A DNA stretch of 64,000 nt from Cepaea nemoralis (Eukaryota; Mollusca; Gastropoda; Stylommatophora; Helicidae). Both the position numbers and the translations under genes were made by a program. Shown here piece by piece: positions 13,538 through 23,814 of this stretch. The notes beneath the pieces were generated by a model. That model saw nothing but the letters and a program-made list of their open reading frames with translations. It was not told where the DNA came from and made no database searches. Positions within the stretch are counted from its first letter, which is position 1, and each line of letters opens with the position of its first letter. Location: assembly GCA_014155875.1 (NCBI GenBank), contig JACEFZ010021689.1, forward strand, positions 1 through 64,000, read 5' to 3'.

Positions 13538-13825
13538 CCGCAAGAAACAAGATTAAAGATAACATTTTCATTAGAAACCAACTCACCCCTGCATCTTTGA
13601 AGATTTATTCATCTTTGGGTTTTTGATTTTCCCATCTAAATTTATATTGGATGTGATAGCCAGTCTCATGCCAACCCCCCTTTAGTCGCTCCTTATGACA
13701 TGTATGGTAGGTCACAGTGTTAACACTCTTTGTTTTCCTGAAAGGCCCTGGTAACACGTGGGCAATCACCAGCATTTCCCCTTTATCATATCATTACTAC
13801 CACCATATCATCTTTCATCACCCCC

Positions 13826-14219
13826 ACAGAGGTCAGCATGGCCGAATGGATAAAAAACCGTTCTTAAACTTCAGGTTTGATGATGGTGAGGTAGGGGGTT
13901 TCAATCCCTTTTTGGTCAGCTGGATAAAATTTTTTCTCGTCCTTGACTTGGGGATGTAAATTACAAGTACCTCAGAAGTCGGAGGGGTTGCTTGAGGGCG
14001 AGGGACACTGGTAATAGGCAAAGCTAGCCCAAAAGCAAACATCAGTCCAATGGGGGACTACACTGGATTTCAAATCATGTGAACAAACAAAAAAAAAATT
14101 CCCCCCGATGTTACCATCTTTCCCACCATTCTTGTCACACAATTCCTCTTCCAGCAGTTTACAGCGAACAAAATACAACAACAACAACAACAACAAAAAC
14201 AACAACTGACCTCTGTAGA
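13826..14219 (+). mobile_element. tRNA-derived SINE (family B), duplicate
   Basis: Counterpart of the element at 8218-8608, with the same head, body, (CAA)n segment and mirrored ends. More 1-nt indels here (GGTTTCAATCC, GGATAAAATTTT). Confidence 0.78.
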
Positions 14220-14751
14220 GTTATTCATGTGTGTGCTCCAACTGAGTCTTCATGCTAGCGATGTTATTTATTTCTGCTGTCTTATTTCTACAGTGAAAAA
14301 AAATTAATAAATAAAATTTATGACATACTCCTTTTTGTCTGGGGCTTGAAAAAATTACAACATTAGTATTGTCAATCGCTACCCCCTTCCCATATCAAGG
14401 AAAAACAGAGAAGAACACGGACATTCTACCAGATCTAAAACAACACACAAAAATCTGGCAAACCAAACAGCATCATAAATCAGAAATGTGAATTTTTTGG
14501 CCAGATTGAAGTGACAGTGGTTGGAAAGAACAGTGATGGGAGGCAGGCTACTGGTGGAAGAAGAGGCTGGGGTCACCAGCATGAAGCTGGACACAGGACA
14601 CTGCAGACACATGGGCAAAAAAATACATGAGCTAGGTAAAGTACAAGAATTTTTTCAGCGGGCCCTTTGAGGAGAATGCTCGCAAAAGACCTGCTACATA
14701 ATGATGTTTCCCTACTCTCTGGGATTTGGGTTGGAATCTTTTGATAATATT

Positions 14752-14992
14752 TAAACCCTTACCGACTCTGGGGGAAAGGACGCAATTCGTAATCCTGCAT
14801 ATGGCGCAATATTTTCCCTGCGGGTGTTTTGGCAACAGAGCCCTTGATTTGGATTCATTCAGTTTGAGTGCTGGTCATTCAGAAAGCAATGGTAAACTAT
14901 TGAACGGGGAATTGGCAAGAAATCACAAACACCCAAAAAAAACGGGGGTTGACTGTGACTTCCTGAAAAGGATATGCAACTAACTTTTTGCT
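14752..14992 (+). mobile_element. SINE family A, first unit of tandem pair, duplicate
   Basis: Counterpart of 9147-9392, here with a cleaner GGTTGACTGTGACTTCCTG end. Confidence 0.73.
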
Positions 14993-15233
14993 GGCCCTGT
15001 AGTGTGGGGGTTAAAAACACAAATCACAATCCTGCATACCACATTCAAAACACAGCTGCGGGAGATTTAGAAGAAAAACCACTTGGCACGGGTTTTCCCC
15101 AACAATGGTACAATAGCTGGTCGTTCAGAAAGCAATGGCAAACTACTGAATGTAATTTGGCAAGGGGATCAAAAACAGCCAAAAAATGCTAGAGTTGACG
15201 TGATTTTCCTGTAAAAGAAATGCAACTAACTTT
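14993..15233 (+). mobile_element. SINE family A, second unit of tandem pair, duplicate
   Basis: Counterpart of 9393-9634, showing that the SINE dimer predates the segmental duplication. Confidence 0.73.
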
Positions 15234-15295
15234 TTATTTAAACCTTGTGAAGAAAACATTGCCAGTTGGGGTCTTCCATCCATGCCAATTGGCAT

Positions 15296-15566
15296 GGGTG
15301 ATGATGTCCTCCCACCCAGAGTCCTATGGGACCAGGTGGAGAAAGAGGTGGACCAGATAAAGCATCTGTATGGAGAGAATGATACGGTGAGGGATGAGGG
15401 GGGCCCTCTGAACGAATCTCAAAACTGAGAGGGTAGACCAGGAGAATTTTTGGGAGCAGATGGCAGCTGGAACCATTAGCAGTATGACTCTTCATTGGCG
15501 TTGAACGAGGGGCATGTGGGAATGTCCTTAGTGCAGTGATGTCGTTTTTTTAGCTCAGCTCAACTC
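15296..15566 (+). mobile_element. Truncated LINE 3' end, (CTCAA) tail, duplicate
   Basis: Counterpart of 9715-9968. Ends in CAGCTCAACTCAAC. Confidence 0.62.
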
Positions 15567-16055
15567 AACACTACCCTTGCTCATCATTACTTACATTTAC
15601 ACATTCATATACTGACATATTGCCTTGTCATGATACAATATTAAAGGAATTCTTCATCTGTCATCCTCTAACTCTTGTTTCCATAATTCCTACCAAATGT
15701 TGCTTGGGGGAGGATGTGCTGTGATGAATTATGACCTAGTTACATATCCCTCTCTGCAGATAAAGCCTCGGGCACTAGACTTACATGCCTAGCTATTTTC
15801 TGGTTTTGGAGAGGGAAAGAATTATGCAACACACCCCCCACAGTTTTGCTGCATTTTCCAGTCAATCCAAACAGGCAATATTTATATATTTTAAAGAACG
15901 TGAATATATCCACAAATTCAATCAAACCCCTCATATGGCATCTTTAATTCCTCTTTTTACCTCATGACACATTAGAAAAAAAAACTAGAACATACTGTAA
16001 CAACAGGAAAGAATTCATGGAAAAAAGAGTTAGAGGATTATTTTTTTTTTTTTGT

Positions 16056-16148
16056 GGCATACCCTTTTACAGGTTTATCGCTGTCAACATCAGCATCTTT
16101 CAGCTGATTTTTGATTTCTTGGCAAGTTTGCACTCAGTAGTTTGCTAG
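16056..16148 (-). mobile_element. SINE family A, 3' fragment, duplicate
   Basis: Counterpart of 10455-10552. Confidence 0.68.
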
Positions 16149-16308
16149 AAGATGATAGATAGAAGAAATAAAAATGAATATTGTATCATGAAAAGGCAAT
16201 ATGTCAGTACATGAATTGGAAAATATACGTAATGAGTGAGAAAGGGGAAGTGGAGAAACATCATCACCCATGCCAGTTGGCAAAACAACTGAAGGGGACA
16301 AATCTTAC

Positions 16309-16390
16309 CTCATCTGCATCTTGTACTGATCTAGCTCCACTGTCAGTATTCTACATTGAGCCGGGCTTTCTTCAAGGTCTCTTCTTGTAC
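16309..16390 (-). CDS. LEKR1-like gene, coiled-coil exon (module exon 3)
   Basis: 82 bp between acceptor TTTTTCAG and donor GTAAGA. The first two bases complete a Gly codon begun by the preceding exon (17610-17837, which leaves one G), then TRRDLEESPAQCRILTVEL and DQYKMQMR. It ends with two bases (AG) of a split codon. The charged heptad-like pattern continues the coiled coil. The next exon would need phase 2; the first exon of the left duplicated module fits that phase, but its acceptor is broken. No further downstream exon was recognised. Confidence 0.68.
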
Positions 16391-16619
16391 CTGAAAAATA
16401 CGATTAGATGTTGAGTAAAATGCAGAGTAGATGGGGCCCTCTGGAAATATCATTCTAATGTGAATTGTTTTGTAAATTAGTGAACTTCATTTTGCTTGGC
16501 CCTTGGCTGCAGGTACATATCAACAATCACATGGAGCATGTGGCCTTAGATGGAATCAATTTAAGGAGATAAAAACAAAAGGGCACAAAGTTCCCACAAT
16601 GATCTTACATTGCTAGAGG

Positions 16620-17050
16620 GTTTGGGTTTGTTTGGTTGGTAGGTTTTTGGGTTTTCTTAGGTCATTAGGTAGGTTGATAGGTAGATTGGCTTTTTGGGTT
16701 TGGTGGGTTTTGACTTTTTGATTGTTTTGTTGGTGGTTATTGGTGGTAGGTAGGTCAGTAGGTAGATTGTTTACTAGGTGACTGTTTGATTGATTGGTTG
16801 GTAGGTTGGCTGATTGTTTGGGTTGGTAGGTCAGTAGCTAGATTGTTTGGTGGTTTTGGGCTATTTGGTAGCCCTTTTTTAATTTTAAATTAAGGTGGTG
16901 GTTGATGGGTTTCAGTGGGTTTAAAAATTTGTTTGGTGGGTTTGGTTTGGTTTGGTTTGGGTTTGGTGGTCAGTTGGTAAGTAGGTTGACTGTTTGATGT
17001 TTGGTTTTTTATTTGGTAGGTTGGGGTTGGTAAAGGGTTTGGGTTTGGTT
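16620..17050. repeat. GGTT-type degenerate tandem repeat, duplicate
   Basis: Counterpart of 11020-11430, with many T/G homopolymer lengthenings, probably consensus errors. Confidence 0.8.
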
Positions 17051-17280
17051 TTTAAAATTCTCGGGAAAAGACTCAGTGTTAACTTTTAGTCTGAGCACTG
17101 ACATTTAAAAGGCCATAAAAACCCCCTGGCTTTAAACAAAGTGGGGCTAGGTACAACTTACCTTTTTCCATAGGAACTGTGCTGCAAGTGTCCTTTTCCT
17201 CTCCAAACTCAGAAGTTAGTGGAAAGAAAGAAGACAGGCAGGCAGACCAAGGAGGAGAGAGGAGGGAGGGAGGGAGGGAG

Positions 17281-17440
17281 TTAGGAGGAAGGAAGGAAGG
17301 AAGGAAGGAAGGAAGGAAGGAAGGAAGGAAGGAAGGAAGGAAGGAAGGAAGGAAGGAAGGAAGGCAGGAAGGCAGGAAGGAAGGAAGGCAGGAAGGCAGG
17401 AAGGCAGGAAGGCAGGCAGGAAGGCAGGCAGGAAGGAAGA
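17281..17440. repeat. (GGAA)n / (GGCA)n microsatellite, duplicate
   Basis: Counterpart of 11652-11812, with a longer uninterrupted GGAA run. Confidence 0.92.
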
Positions 17441-17609
17441 TGTGTTATGGTCACCTTAAATGTATTATATTTAGAATGTAAATAAAAGTTAAAAAGAATA
17501 CAAAAACTACTGTGTATAGAAATTTTTAAAACATAGATTCCTTCACTCAAGTTGCTTGTATTTCATGAATAATTATAAATATTCATAAATAACAAAAAAT
17601 ACTTCATAC

Positions 17610-17837
17610 CATTTAGAACTGTCTCAAGATTTGTCAGAGAGTTAGAAAGTTCATCATAATTGTGCATCCTGGTCTCCAGTTTGCAAAGCTCCTCATTTTG
17701 TCCTTGTGACTTCACCTCTGCTTGATGCAGCAGATTGTCTTTCTCTTTCAGGTTATTCGCTAACTTCTTGTTGGACTCAGCCAGAACTACTTTCTCCATG
17801 TCCAGACAGTGAATCTTGGACTCCAAGGCATTGGTAT
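17610..17837 (-). CDS. LEKR1-like gene, coiled-coil exon (module exon 2)
   Basis: 228 bp with acceptor TTTTTATGAAG and donor GTATGA. The first two bases (AT) join the G left by the exon at 18990-19165 to make Asp, then TNALESKIHCLDMEKVV and so on, ending TNLETVLN plus one base G. The residues are Leu/Glu/Lys-rich with regular hydrophobic spacing (coiled coil) and no other domain is visible. Phase agreement with both neighbouring exons is the best evidence that it is real. Confidence 0.75.
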
Positions 17838-18521
17838 CTTCATAAAAATATAAGACTTTCTCATTATTAATGCAATGTAATTTTTATTGAATATCAAATG
17901 AAATAAATCACATTCACCGAATATCAGAAAAAAGAGTACTGAAATGTCATGTACTAAGGGCTTCAAATGAAAACCTTAAAATTTTAATAGAAATTACAAT
18001 AAATATGCCATTGTCTTGTTACCTGTCAATATTGTTGTTAAGGATGTCAAGGGTGTTCAGCAGTGGCATCACAGTGCAGACGAACATTGTGGTTTCATAA
18101 AGACAGTTTAAAGATGGCCACCACACTTTTGACATGCACCAAAGAGGAGCTGCGTTCTGTTATCCATTTTTTTTTTGTTAGTGAAGGAGTGAAACCTTTA
18201 GATATTCATTGGTGAATGAAGGTCCAGTATAATGATGCATGCCTGTCAGTCCAGCAAGTGTATGAGTGGAGTAGGAAGTTACAAACCATTTTGGTCTGAT
18301 AAAGAGGTACAGCAGGTGGTGCATGAATGGTCACACATGCGACCAAGGGAATCCAAGCACTTTATCAGCACTGGAGGACTAGCATTGAACGCAGTGGTGA
18401 CTACATCCAAAAATGATACATTTATTCTTTACTTTTTCAGAATATATTCACATACAACAACAACAATTTAAGGTTTTCATTTGAAGCCCCCGTCATAGAA
18501 CCCATCATAGTCTGTTCTCCC

Positions 18522-18652
18522 GGGAAGGTTAACCTGGTCAAAAAGTCTCAGAAAAAATGCACTTGTGAACCTCAGGGATGCGGCCCGGAATCTAACCACA
18601 ACCTTCGGAGCCTGAGTCGGACGGCTTGACCACTTCACCACGGAGACTCCCA
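18522..18652 (-). mobile_element. tRNA-derived SINE (family C), duplicate
   Basis: Counterpart of 12884-13023, nearly identical. Confidence 0.7.
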
Positions 18653-18989
18653 GCAGCTGCAGCAGGATATAACAATATGAATTACAAACAATTAGGTATA
18701 TTTAGCTCCTGCTAAAAGAAGAGACATACTAAACACAGACACAATGTACATACCTTACAATGGACTCCATTCAGGTGAAAACAGAGTGAAAATTATCCAA
18801 AACAAGAAATAATCAACAAATATATAATAGTGAAGTAATAAAATAAAAAATAAGTATTCTAGGACACAGTATAAATCGATGTTTTGATTCTAATAATTTT
18901 TTTCAAGGACAGGACAACACAAATAGATATAAAGAAGAAAAAACACCACAAAATTATAAAATAAACACAACTCTTCTGTCTTCCTGTAC

Positions 18990-19165
18990 CTTGTTTAGCA
19001 ACGTCGCAAATCTGTTTCACAGCATGTAAGCAGGACTGCATGTTTTCTAATATGTCCGACTGACCTCTGGCAAAATTCTCTCTGATTTCTTGGAGAGACT
19101 GTCTCTGTTGTCTCACAGTCTGACTCAAGTTAGAGAAATGTCTTAGAGAGGACATGTACTTCTTC
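18990..19165 (-). CDS. LEKR1-like gene, coiled-coil exon (module exon 1)
   Basis: 176 bp. Acceptor CTTGTTTCTTGCAG (intact here, lost in the left copy), donor GTACAG. One base completes a split codon, then KKYMSSLRHFSNLSQTVRQQ, through QSLQEIRENFARGQ and ENMQSCLHAVKQICDVAKQ, leaving one G. Likely a helical coiled-coil segment. The exon enters in phase 2 and the three-exon module also ends in phase 2, so the module is frame-neutral when duplicated. Confidence 0.75.
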
Positions 19166-19205
19166 CTGCAAGAAACAAGATTAAAGATAACATTTTCATT
19201 TAGAA

Positions 19206-19611
19206 AAACTTGCTGGTTTATAATTAATAAACTCTTAAAGAAAATGGGATGTTGGCCATGTTTGGTGTTTGATTCTTCTATTTGATTTTTCGTGTATAAT
19301 TGAAGTTTAAATTTGGTGTACCAAAATATCATCTTCACTCGAACTGAGCTCCCTCTCCATGCTCTGAGATCAGTGGGGCATTATGACCAGCATTGAAAAT
19401 GCCCATCTATAGAAGGGCATGTAAGGATGTAACCAGGCTGGTTATTTCCAAGATTTTTGTTGTTCAAAACGACACTGATGCAATATGTGGTTGTAGAGAA
19501 AATGAGTAAAAGTATAACCAGGGTAAAAAGGAAACAAAGTTTTCAAGTTACTTGCCTTAATTACTGGCTTCCCATTACTGAAATCAACCACTGACTCTTC
19601 AGTTTTTAGGT
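19206..19611. other. Intron, nothing recognised
   Basis: Unique-looking AT-rich sequence between the duplication and a minisatellite. Confidence 0.4.
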
Positions 19612-20185
19612 GTTAATCTGTAGACTAGTGCAAGCAGTTGTAAAGTGTCTCCATTTGTTAGTAAGTATAAGCAGTTGTAAAGTGTCTTAAAGTGTCTTGT
19701 AAAGTGTAAACAATTGTAAAGTATCTCCATTTTTTAGTAAGTGTAAGCAGTTGTAAAATGTCTTCATTTGTTAGTAAGTGTAAGCAGTTGTAAAGTGTCT
19801 TTATTTGTTAGTAAGTGTAAGCCGTTGTAAAGTTTCTCCATTTGTTAGTAAGTGTAAACTGTTGTAAAGTGTCTTAATTTGATAGTAAGTGTAAAGTGTA
19901 AAGTGTCCCCATTTGCTAGTAAGTGTAAGCCATTGTAAAGTGTCTCCATTTGTTAGTAAGTGTGAACTGTTGTAAAGGTCTCTATTTGTTAGTAAGTATA
20001 AGCTGTTTTAAAGTGTCTCCATTTGTTAGTAAGTGTAAACTATTGTAAAGTGTCTTAATTTGATAGTAAGTGTAAGCTGATGTACAGTGTCTCCAATTGT
20101 TAGTACACATAAGCTGTTGTAAAGTGTCTCCATTTATTATTAAGTATAAGCATTTGTAAAGTGTCTTCATTTGTTTAGTATGTGT
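19612..20185. repeat. Minisatellite, about 37-bp unit
   Basis: About 15 diverged copies of TGTCTCCATTTGTTAGTAAG followed by TGTAAGCAGTTGTAAAG. Confidence 0.92.
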
Positions 20186-20189
20186 CAGG

Positions 20190-20743
20190 ATGTTGTGAAA
20201 TATGTTTTTGATTCTTTCTCTTCTGGTTGCCCTTAAATAAAATGATAATATTTGATGTTTGATATTTATACCCAGGTTCTGAGATAAAATTGCACCCCTG
20301 AATCATATGATGGTGTACGGAACAAACCCACGACCTTTCAAGCATGAGGCAGTTAAGACATGAGAAAGCCATGTGAAAGATGACAGGAATTAAGGAAGAA
20401 TAGACAACGAATCCTAGAGGATATTAAGTGATTAAATATATGCAAGGAACAATGTAGAGTACACGAGAAATGGAAGTGGCAGGAGTGTGGAAAGAAAGGA
20501 AGTAGGGAGGATTTTGAGGAAAGGAACAAAGAAAAGACAGAAAGTAACAAGGAATTTGAGGGACAAAGGAACGTAAAGATGGAAGGGTAGAGAGTGAAAA
20601 ACGAATATGAGAAACAGTGAGATGAAAGGTGGTTACAGAATGAAATATGATGGGGTTAGAGAAAGTCAGGAAGAAGGGACAGTTAGATATCAAAAGTGAG
20701 AAACAGTAGAAGATAAGGAAGGAAACACAAGTATCAAGCTTAC
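20190..20743. other. Intron, nothing certain
   Basis: Purine-rich on the plus strand (GGAAGTAGGGAGGA-like). A weak tRNA-like box B (GGTTTGTTCC) occurs on the minus strand near 20325, not enough to call a SINE. The 110-codon minus frame has no supporting features. Confidence 0.35.
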
Positions 20744-20820
20744 CGATAAGCTGCAACTGATTCTTCAGACTTTTACTCTGTCCTTCAAAGTCTCAATTTC
20801 AACATTCAGAAGAGGACAAT
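20744..20820 (-). CDS. Possible LEKR1-like exon with a frame break
   Basis: Flanked by acceptor TTATTTTATCCAG and donor GTAAGC. One frame reads CPLLNVEIETLKDRVK and then hits a stop; another frame continues KSLKNQLQLI. A single missing base near 20770 would unite them into a coiled-coil segment. Its entry phase does not match the exon at 24238-24434 and its exit phase does not match 18990-19165, so another exon may be missing, or this is a relic. Confidence 0.35.
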
Positions 20821-21053
20821 CTGGATAAAATAAAGAAGCTTACGTTACATTTGTTATAACTTGATGAGCTTGGTATTGCTTATATTATTTCTTGATTATG
20901 ATTATTTCTTAATTATGATGTTTATACTGGAATAATCCACATGAGAACTCTCCGGGACTTTTGAAGAAAGGTACAGAGTATGTGCAGTAATCTCCTGAGG
21001 ACAGTATGTTGATTCTTAAATTAAGTATTAAGCATGAAAACCGTTTAAGTGTT

Positions 21054-21055
<2 letters not shown>

Positions 21056-21137
<82 letters not shown>
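21056..21137. repeat. (TA)n microsatellite
   Basis: About 40 uninterrupted TA units, next to the 3' end of a minus-strand LINE. Confidence 0.97.
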
Positions 21138-21139
<2 letters not shown>

Positions 21140-21189
21140 TGATATGATGATGAAGAATGTGTGGTTCCTGGAAGAAGTTCCAATGATGA

Positions 21190-21775
21190 TATATATCATC
21201 ATCATCATTGGCACCTTGCCATCTTGACAGACGATAGTTTGTGCTTCAAAAAGACATAATAACTTTTACCTATGGCGGTAGCGAATGTGACTGATAAGGC
21301 CAATTCGCGCTGTAAATGTTCGTTCACAGTGGGTGCATGTGAACACGTGGTCATTTCAACCATCATGCACCATCTTACATCTCACACGCTCTGTGTGTGA
21401 CTTATCTGCAATAATTTTCTCCTTTGTCTTTATTCCAGTTCTGATGTTTGCCCTCCATGCAACACGTTCAGCGGCGACTTGCTCCCAATGTGCATTATCA
21501 ATGCCTGTATCAGTCATGTCCCGCTTACACACATCTTTGTATCGTAGTAGAGGCCGACCCTGAGATCTCTTTCCCATCTGTAATTCACCAAAAAAGATGT
21601 CCTTTGGTATTCTACCATCATCCATCCTTCTAAGATGTCCTATGAAGACAGAGCATGGAATAAACCGTAACACAATCTGATCTTTCCAATACTTCAGTAT
21701 TTGTGATTTTGTCTTGCCACTTAATACCAAGAATTCTTCGCAGACACCGCATATGAAAGCATATTTATATTAAGT
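21190..21775 (-). mobile_element. LINE C-terminal fragment with zinc-finger-like end
   Basis: Minus-strand frames show the usual non-LTR C-terminus: RRMDDGRIPKDIFFGEL, GRPLLRYKDVCKRDM, then a C2H2-like CTHCERTFTARIGLISH. One frame change near 21690 and an in-frame stop before the finger mark it as dead. Its 3' side runs into a GATGAT microsatellite. 5'-truncated, as is normal for LINE insertion by target-primed reverse transcription. Confidence 0.8.
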
Positions 21776-21792
21776 CCCCGCTAATCACTGGT

Positions 21793-22056
21793 ATCATGAA
21801 GGCTAATAGACTACAATGGCTGGGGCGTATACAAAGAATGGAAGATAATAGGGAAACAAAACTCGCTTACACTCAGGAAATAAATCACCGTACCCCGAGG
21901 TAGACCAAGAAGACAGTGGAGAGATAATATATATACAGACCTACAAGCACTTGGAATCAACGACTGGCAAGAGAAGGTCAACCAGAGAGACGAATGGAGA
22001 CAGATTGTATCTGCAGCAAAGAACCTCAATGGCTCGGAACGCTGAAGAAGAATAAT
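21793..22056 (+). mobile_element. LINE C-terminal fragment, AT-rich tail
   Basis: Plus-strand frame RLQWLGRIQRMEDNRETKLA, later PRGRPRRQWRDNIYTDLQAL and DEWRQIVSAAKNLNGSER then stop. The same family is at 44812-45035. Tail is AATAATAAT passing into (TA)n. Confidence 0.82.
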
Positions 22057-22067
22057 AATAATATATA

Positions 22068-22153
<86 letters not shown>
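22057..22153. repeat. (TA)n microsatellite
   Basis: Long TA run with two ATTATA breaks, directly after the LINE stop codon, so it is probably an expanded LINE tail. Confidence 0.95.
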
Positions 22154-22154
<1 letters not shown>

Positions 22155-22501
22155 CATCATCATCATAATCGCATAGTTGGTCATTAACTTTTGCCAGTTC
22201 CCCTGCCTCATGCATTTTCATGGCCAAGGTGTCTTTAATGTACTGTATCCCTATTTCTTCTTCCAGGAACCACAACTTCTATTACTGTTCTTTCTATACC
22301 ACGGTGATTTTTAAATGTTTTAAAATTATTTCAATTTCAAAAAGACATGCTATTTATAAGCCAGTCGTCTTTAATGTTCAAACCCTGGACACCATCAGTA
22401 TTTTGGTCTCCTTGGTATACAGTATTCTAACATTTTCTTGTAACATTTACACTAAATATCTAAAATTTCTTCTTTAGTGATTTTTTTTGGGTGTTCGCTC
22501 A

Positions 22502-22777
22502 CTTTGAACTCAAGCGTAGTCCATACACACTACTTATAGAAGTGCCTGGAGTGAAGTTTTGCATGTGGATTAGCTTTCCCTATTAAAAGAATCCCTCACC
22601 ATCAGGCGAACCCACTCCGACCTCAGAAGTACTTGTAATTTACGTCTCCAAGTCAATGACAGGAGGTCAATATTTTAGTCCAACTGGCCAGTGTAGGGGT
22701 TGAACCCCTTACCTCAGCATCAGCGCACTGGATGTTTAAGAACACACATTCCTATCCATTAGGCCATGCTGACCTCA
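22502..22777 (-). mobile_element. tRNA-derived SINE (family B), near full length
   Basis: Minus strand: GAGGTCAGCATGGCCTAATGG (box A), GGTTCAACCCC (box B), then the body with GACGTAAATTACAAGTAC and GTGGGTTCGCCTGATGG. The 3' end is TAAGTAGTGTGTATGGACTA followed by CGCTTGAGTTCAAAG. Best complete example of the family here. Confidence 0.85.
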
Positions 22778-22778
22778 T

Positions 22779-23010
22779 TTGAGTGATTATGAAATGGTCC
22801 ATGACTCACACCCGTATGTCACAGCAGAAAAGACGCATGATCTCAAAAATGTTACTCTAACTTGCTTGCTGGTGTTGTGTCACAGATTCTTAATGCTGTT
22901 TAACCTCTGCCCGTCTATGGCCAGTGTATTTCTGATAGCTTCTGAACAGTCCCCAGTGTCACTGACAATGTTGCTAAGATATTCAAAGTTTGTGACATTT
23001 CCAATTCATT
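22779..23010 (-). mobile_element. LINE fragment, C-terminal part of polymerase ORF
   Basis: Minus strand reads RVTFLRSCVFSAVTYGCESW followed by TIS, the well-known YG-ESWT region just after the reverse transcriptase. Related fragments are at 46600-47045 and 48130-48290. Confidence 0.65.
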
Positions 23011-23419
23011 CTATAATTTTCAACTATCTATGAATAATGAATGCACAAACAATAGGTTGCACAATTTATTGCCTGATATATTCACTGGATTTTATCTGGC
23101 ACACACTGCAAAAGTCACTCAACATAAAGCAAACAATGAATGAAAGATAATCTGTACATTACATTTTTTATCTAAAGAAAATTTATAGTCATTTAAGCAT
23201 TTACAGAGTCACAGATCAACACATGACAATTCTCTTGACACATTATTAGCCCATTTTCTTGCCATAGTCAGTAAAGGACCCTTTTACTTGGGCATATAGT
23301 GTTCGATCCATGTTTTTATTTACTTTACTTGCCAAGAAATTTCCTCATACCCAATTTAAACTTGGTCAGCCTGAGAGCACAGGTCAATTTTTTAAATTCC
23401 ATTCCACACCTAGTGAGAA
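23011..23419. other. Intron, nothing certain
   Basis: No exon or element identified. Confidence 0.35.
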
Positions 23420-23635
23420 TGAACCCAATTTTGCCAGCGGCAAGAGTATACAACATGAAAATGGAAACACTAAGAGGCAGGGGAAGACCATGAAAAAGAT
23501 GGGTCGATGGAGTCATCAACACCTTAAAAACCTACAATATATCAGCATACCAAGCGACTGAGCAAGCCCTGGTCTGTAAACCAATCATCAAACAAGCCTG
23601 TGACATCTAGTGGCATAGAGCAGTGAATGACAAAA
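23420..23635 (+). mobile_element. LINE 3' end, (CAGA)n tail
   Basis: Plus frame METLRGRGRP, stop, KRWVDGVINTLKTYNISAYQ, then WHRAVNDKI: a typical LINE C-terminus. It is followed at once by CAGACAGACAGA. Confidence 0.72.
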
Positions 23636-23696
23636 TACAGACAGACAGACGAACGGGTGGGTGGGTGGATGGAAGGACAGACAGACACACACACAC

Positions 23697-23737
<41 letters not shown>

Positions 23738-23740
23738 ATC
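23636..23740. repeat. (CAGA)n microsatellite
   Basis: CAGA units interrupted by GGTGG and (CA)n; begins exactly where the LINE 3' end stops. Confidence 0.95.
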
Positions 23741-23814
23741 CACCCCGATGCAGATCACATTGATGACCACTGGGCTGGCAGGAGAATTTCTAGACAAAGT
23801 AATAGTCAATGTTT

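Larger units (their letters stand above)
7976..13582. repeat. Segmental duplication, left copy
   Basis: About 5.6 kb that recurs almost base for base at 13583-19200. Equivalent landmarks are offset by 5608 bp near the start and 5629 bp near the end. Both copies begin at CTCACCCCT..ATCTTTGAAGA and end at AACATTTTCATT. It carries SINEs, a LINE tail, GGTT- and GGAA-type repeats and three LEKR1-like exons. This copy has indels inside the exons and a lost splice acceptor, so it is either a decaying duplicate or an assembly duplication. Confidence 0.93.
13583..19200. repeat. Segmental duplication, right copy
   Basis: Second copy of the 5.6-kb unit, in the same orientation. At its right end the sequence continues into unique DNA (TAGAAAAACTTGCTGG), so this end looks like the original junction. 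Between 16560 and 17120 it has many homopolymer expansions (TTTGGG runs) absent from the left copy. Confidence 0.93.

Noticed and set aside
8771..14618. 79-codon minus-strand protein conserved in two places
   Set aside because: Identity is explained by the recent segmental duplication; no splice signals or motif.
11519..17550. Lys/Gly/Arg- and Leu/Pro/Ser-rich frames over GGAA repeats
   Set aside because: Produced by the tetranucleotide repeat and its flanks only.
12603..18471. 79-codon plus-strand protein conserved in two places
   Set aside because: Same reason: both copies lie in the duplicated intron.
20353..20756. 110-codon Ser/Phe-rich minus frame
   Set aside because: Low-complexity pyrimidine-rich strand; no start context, splice sites or domain.
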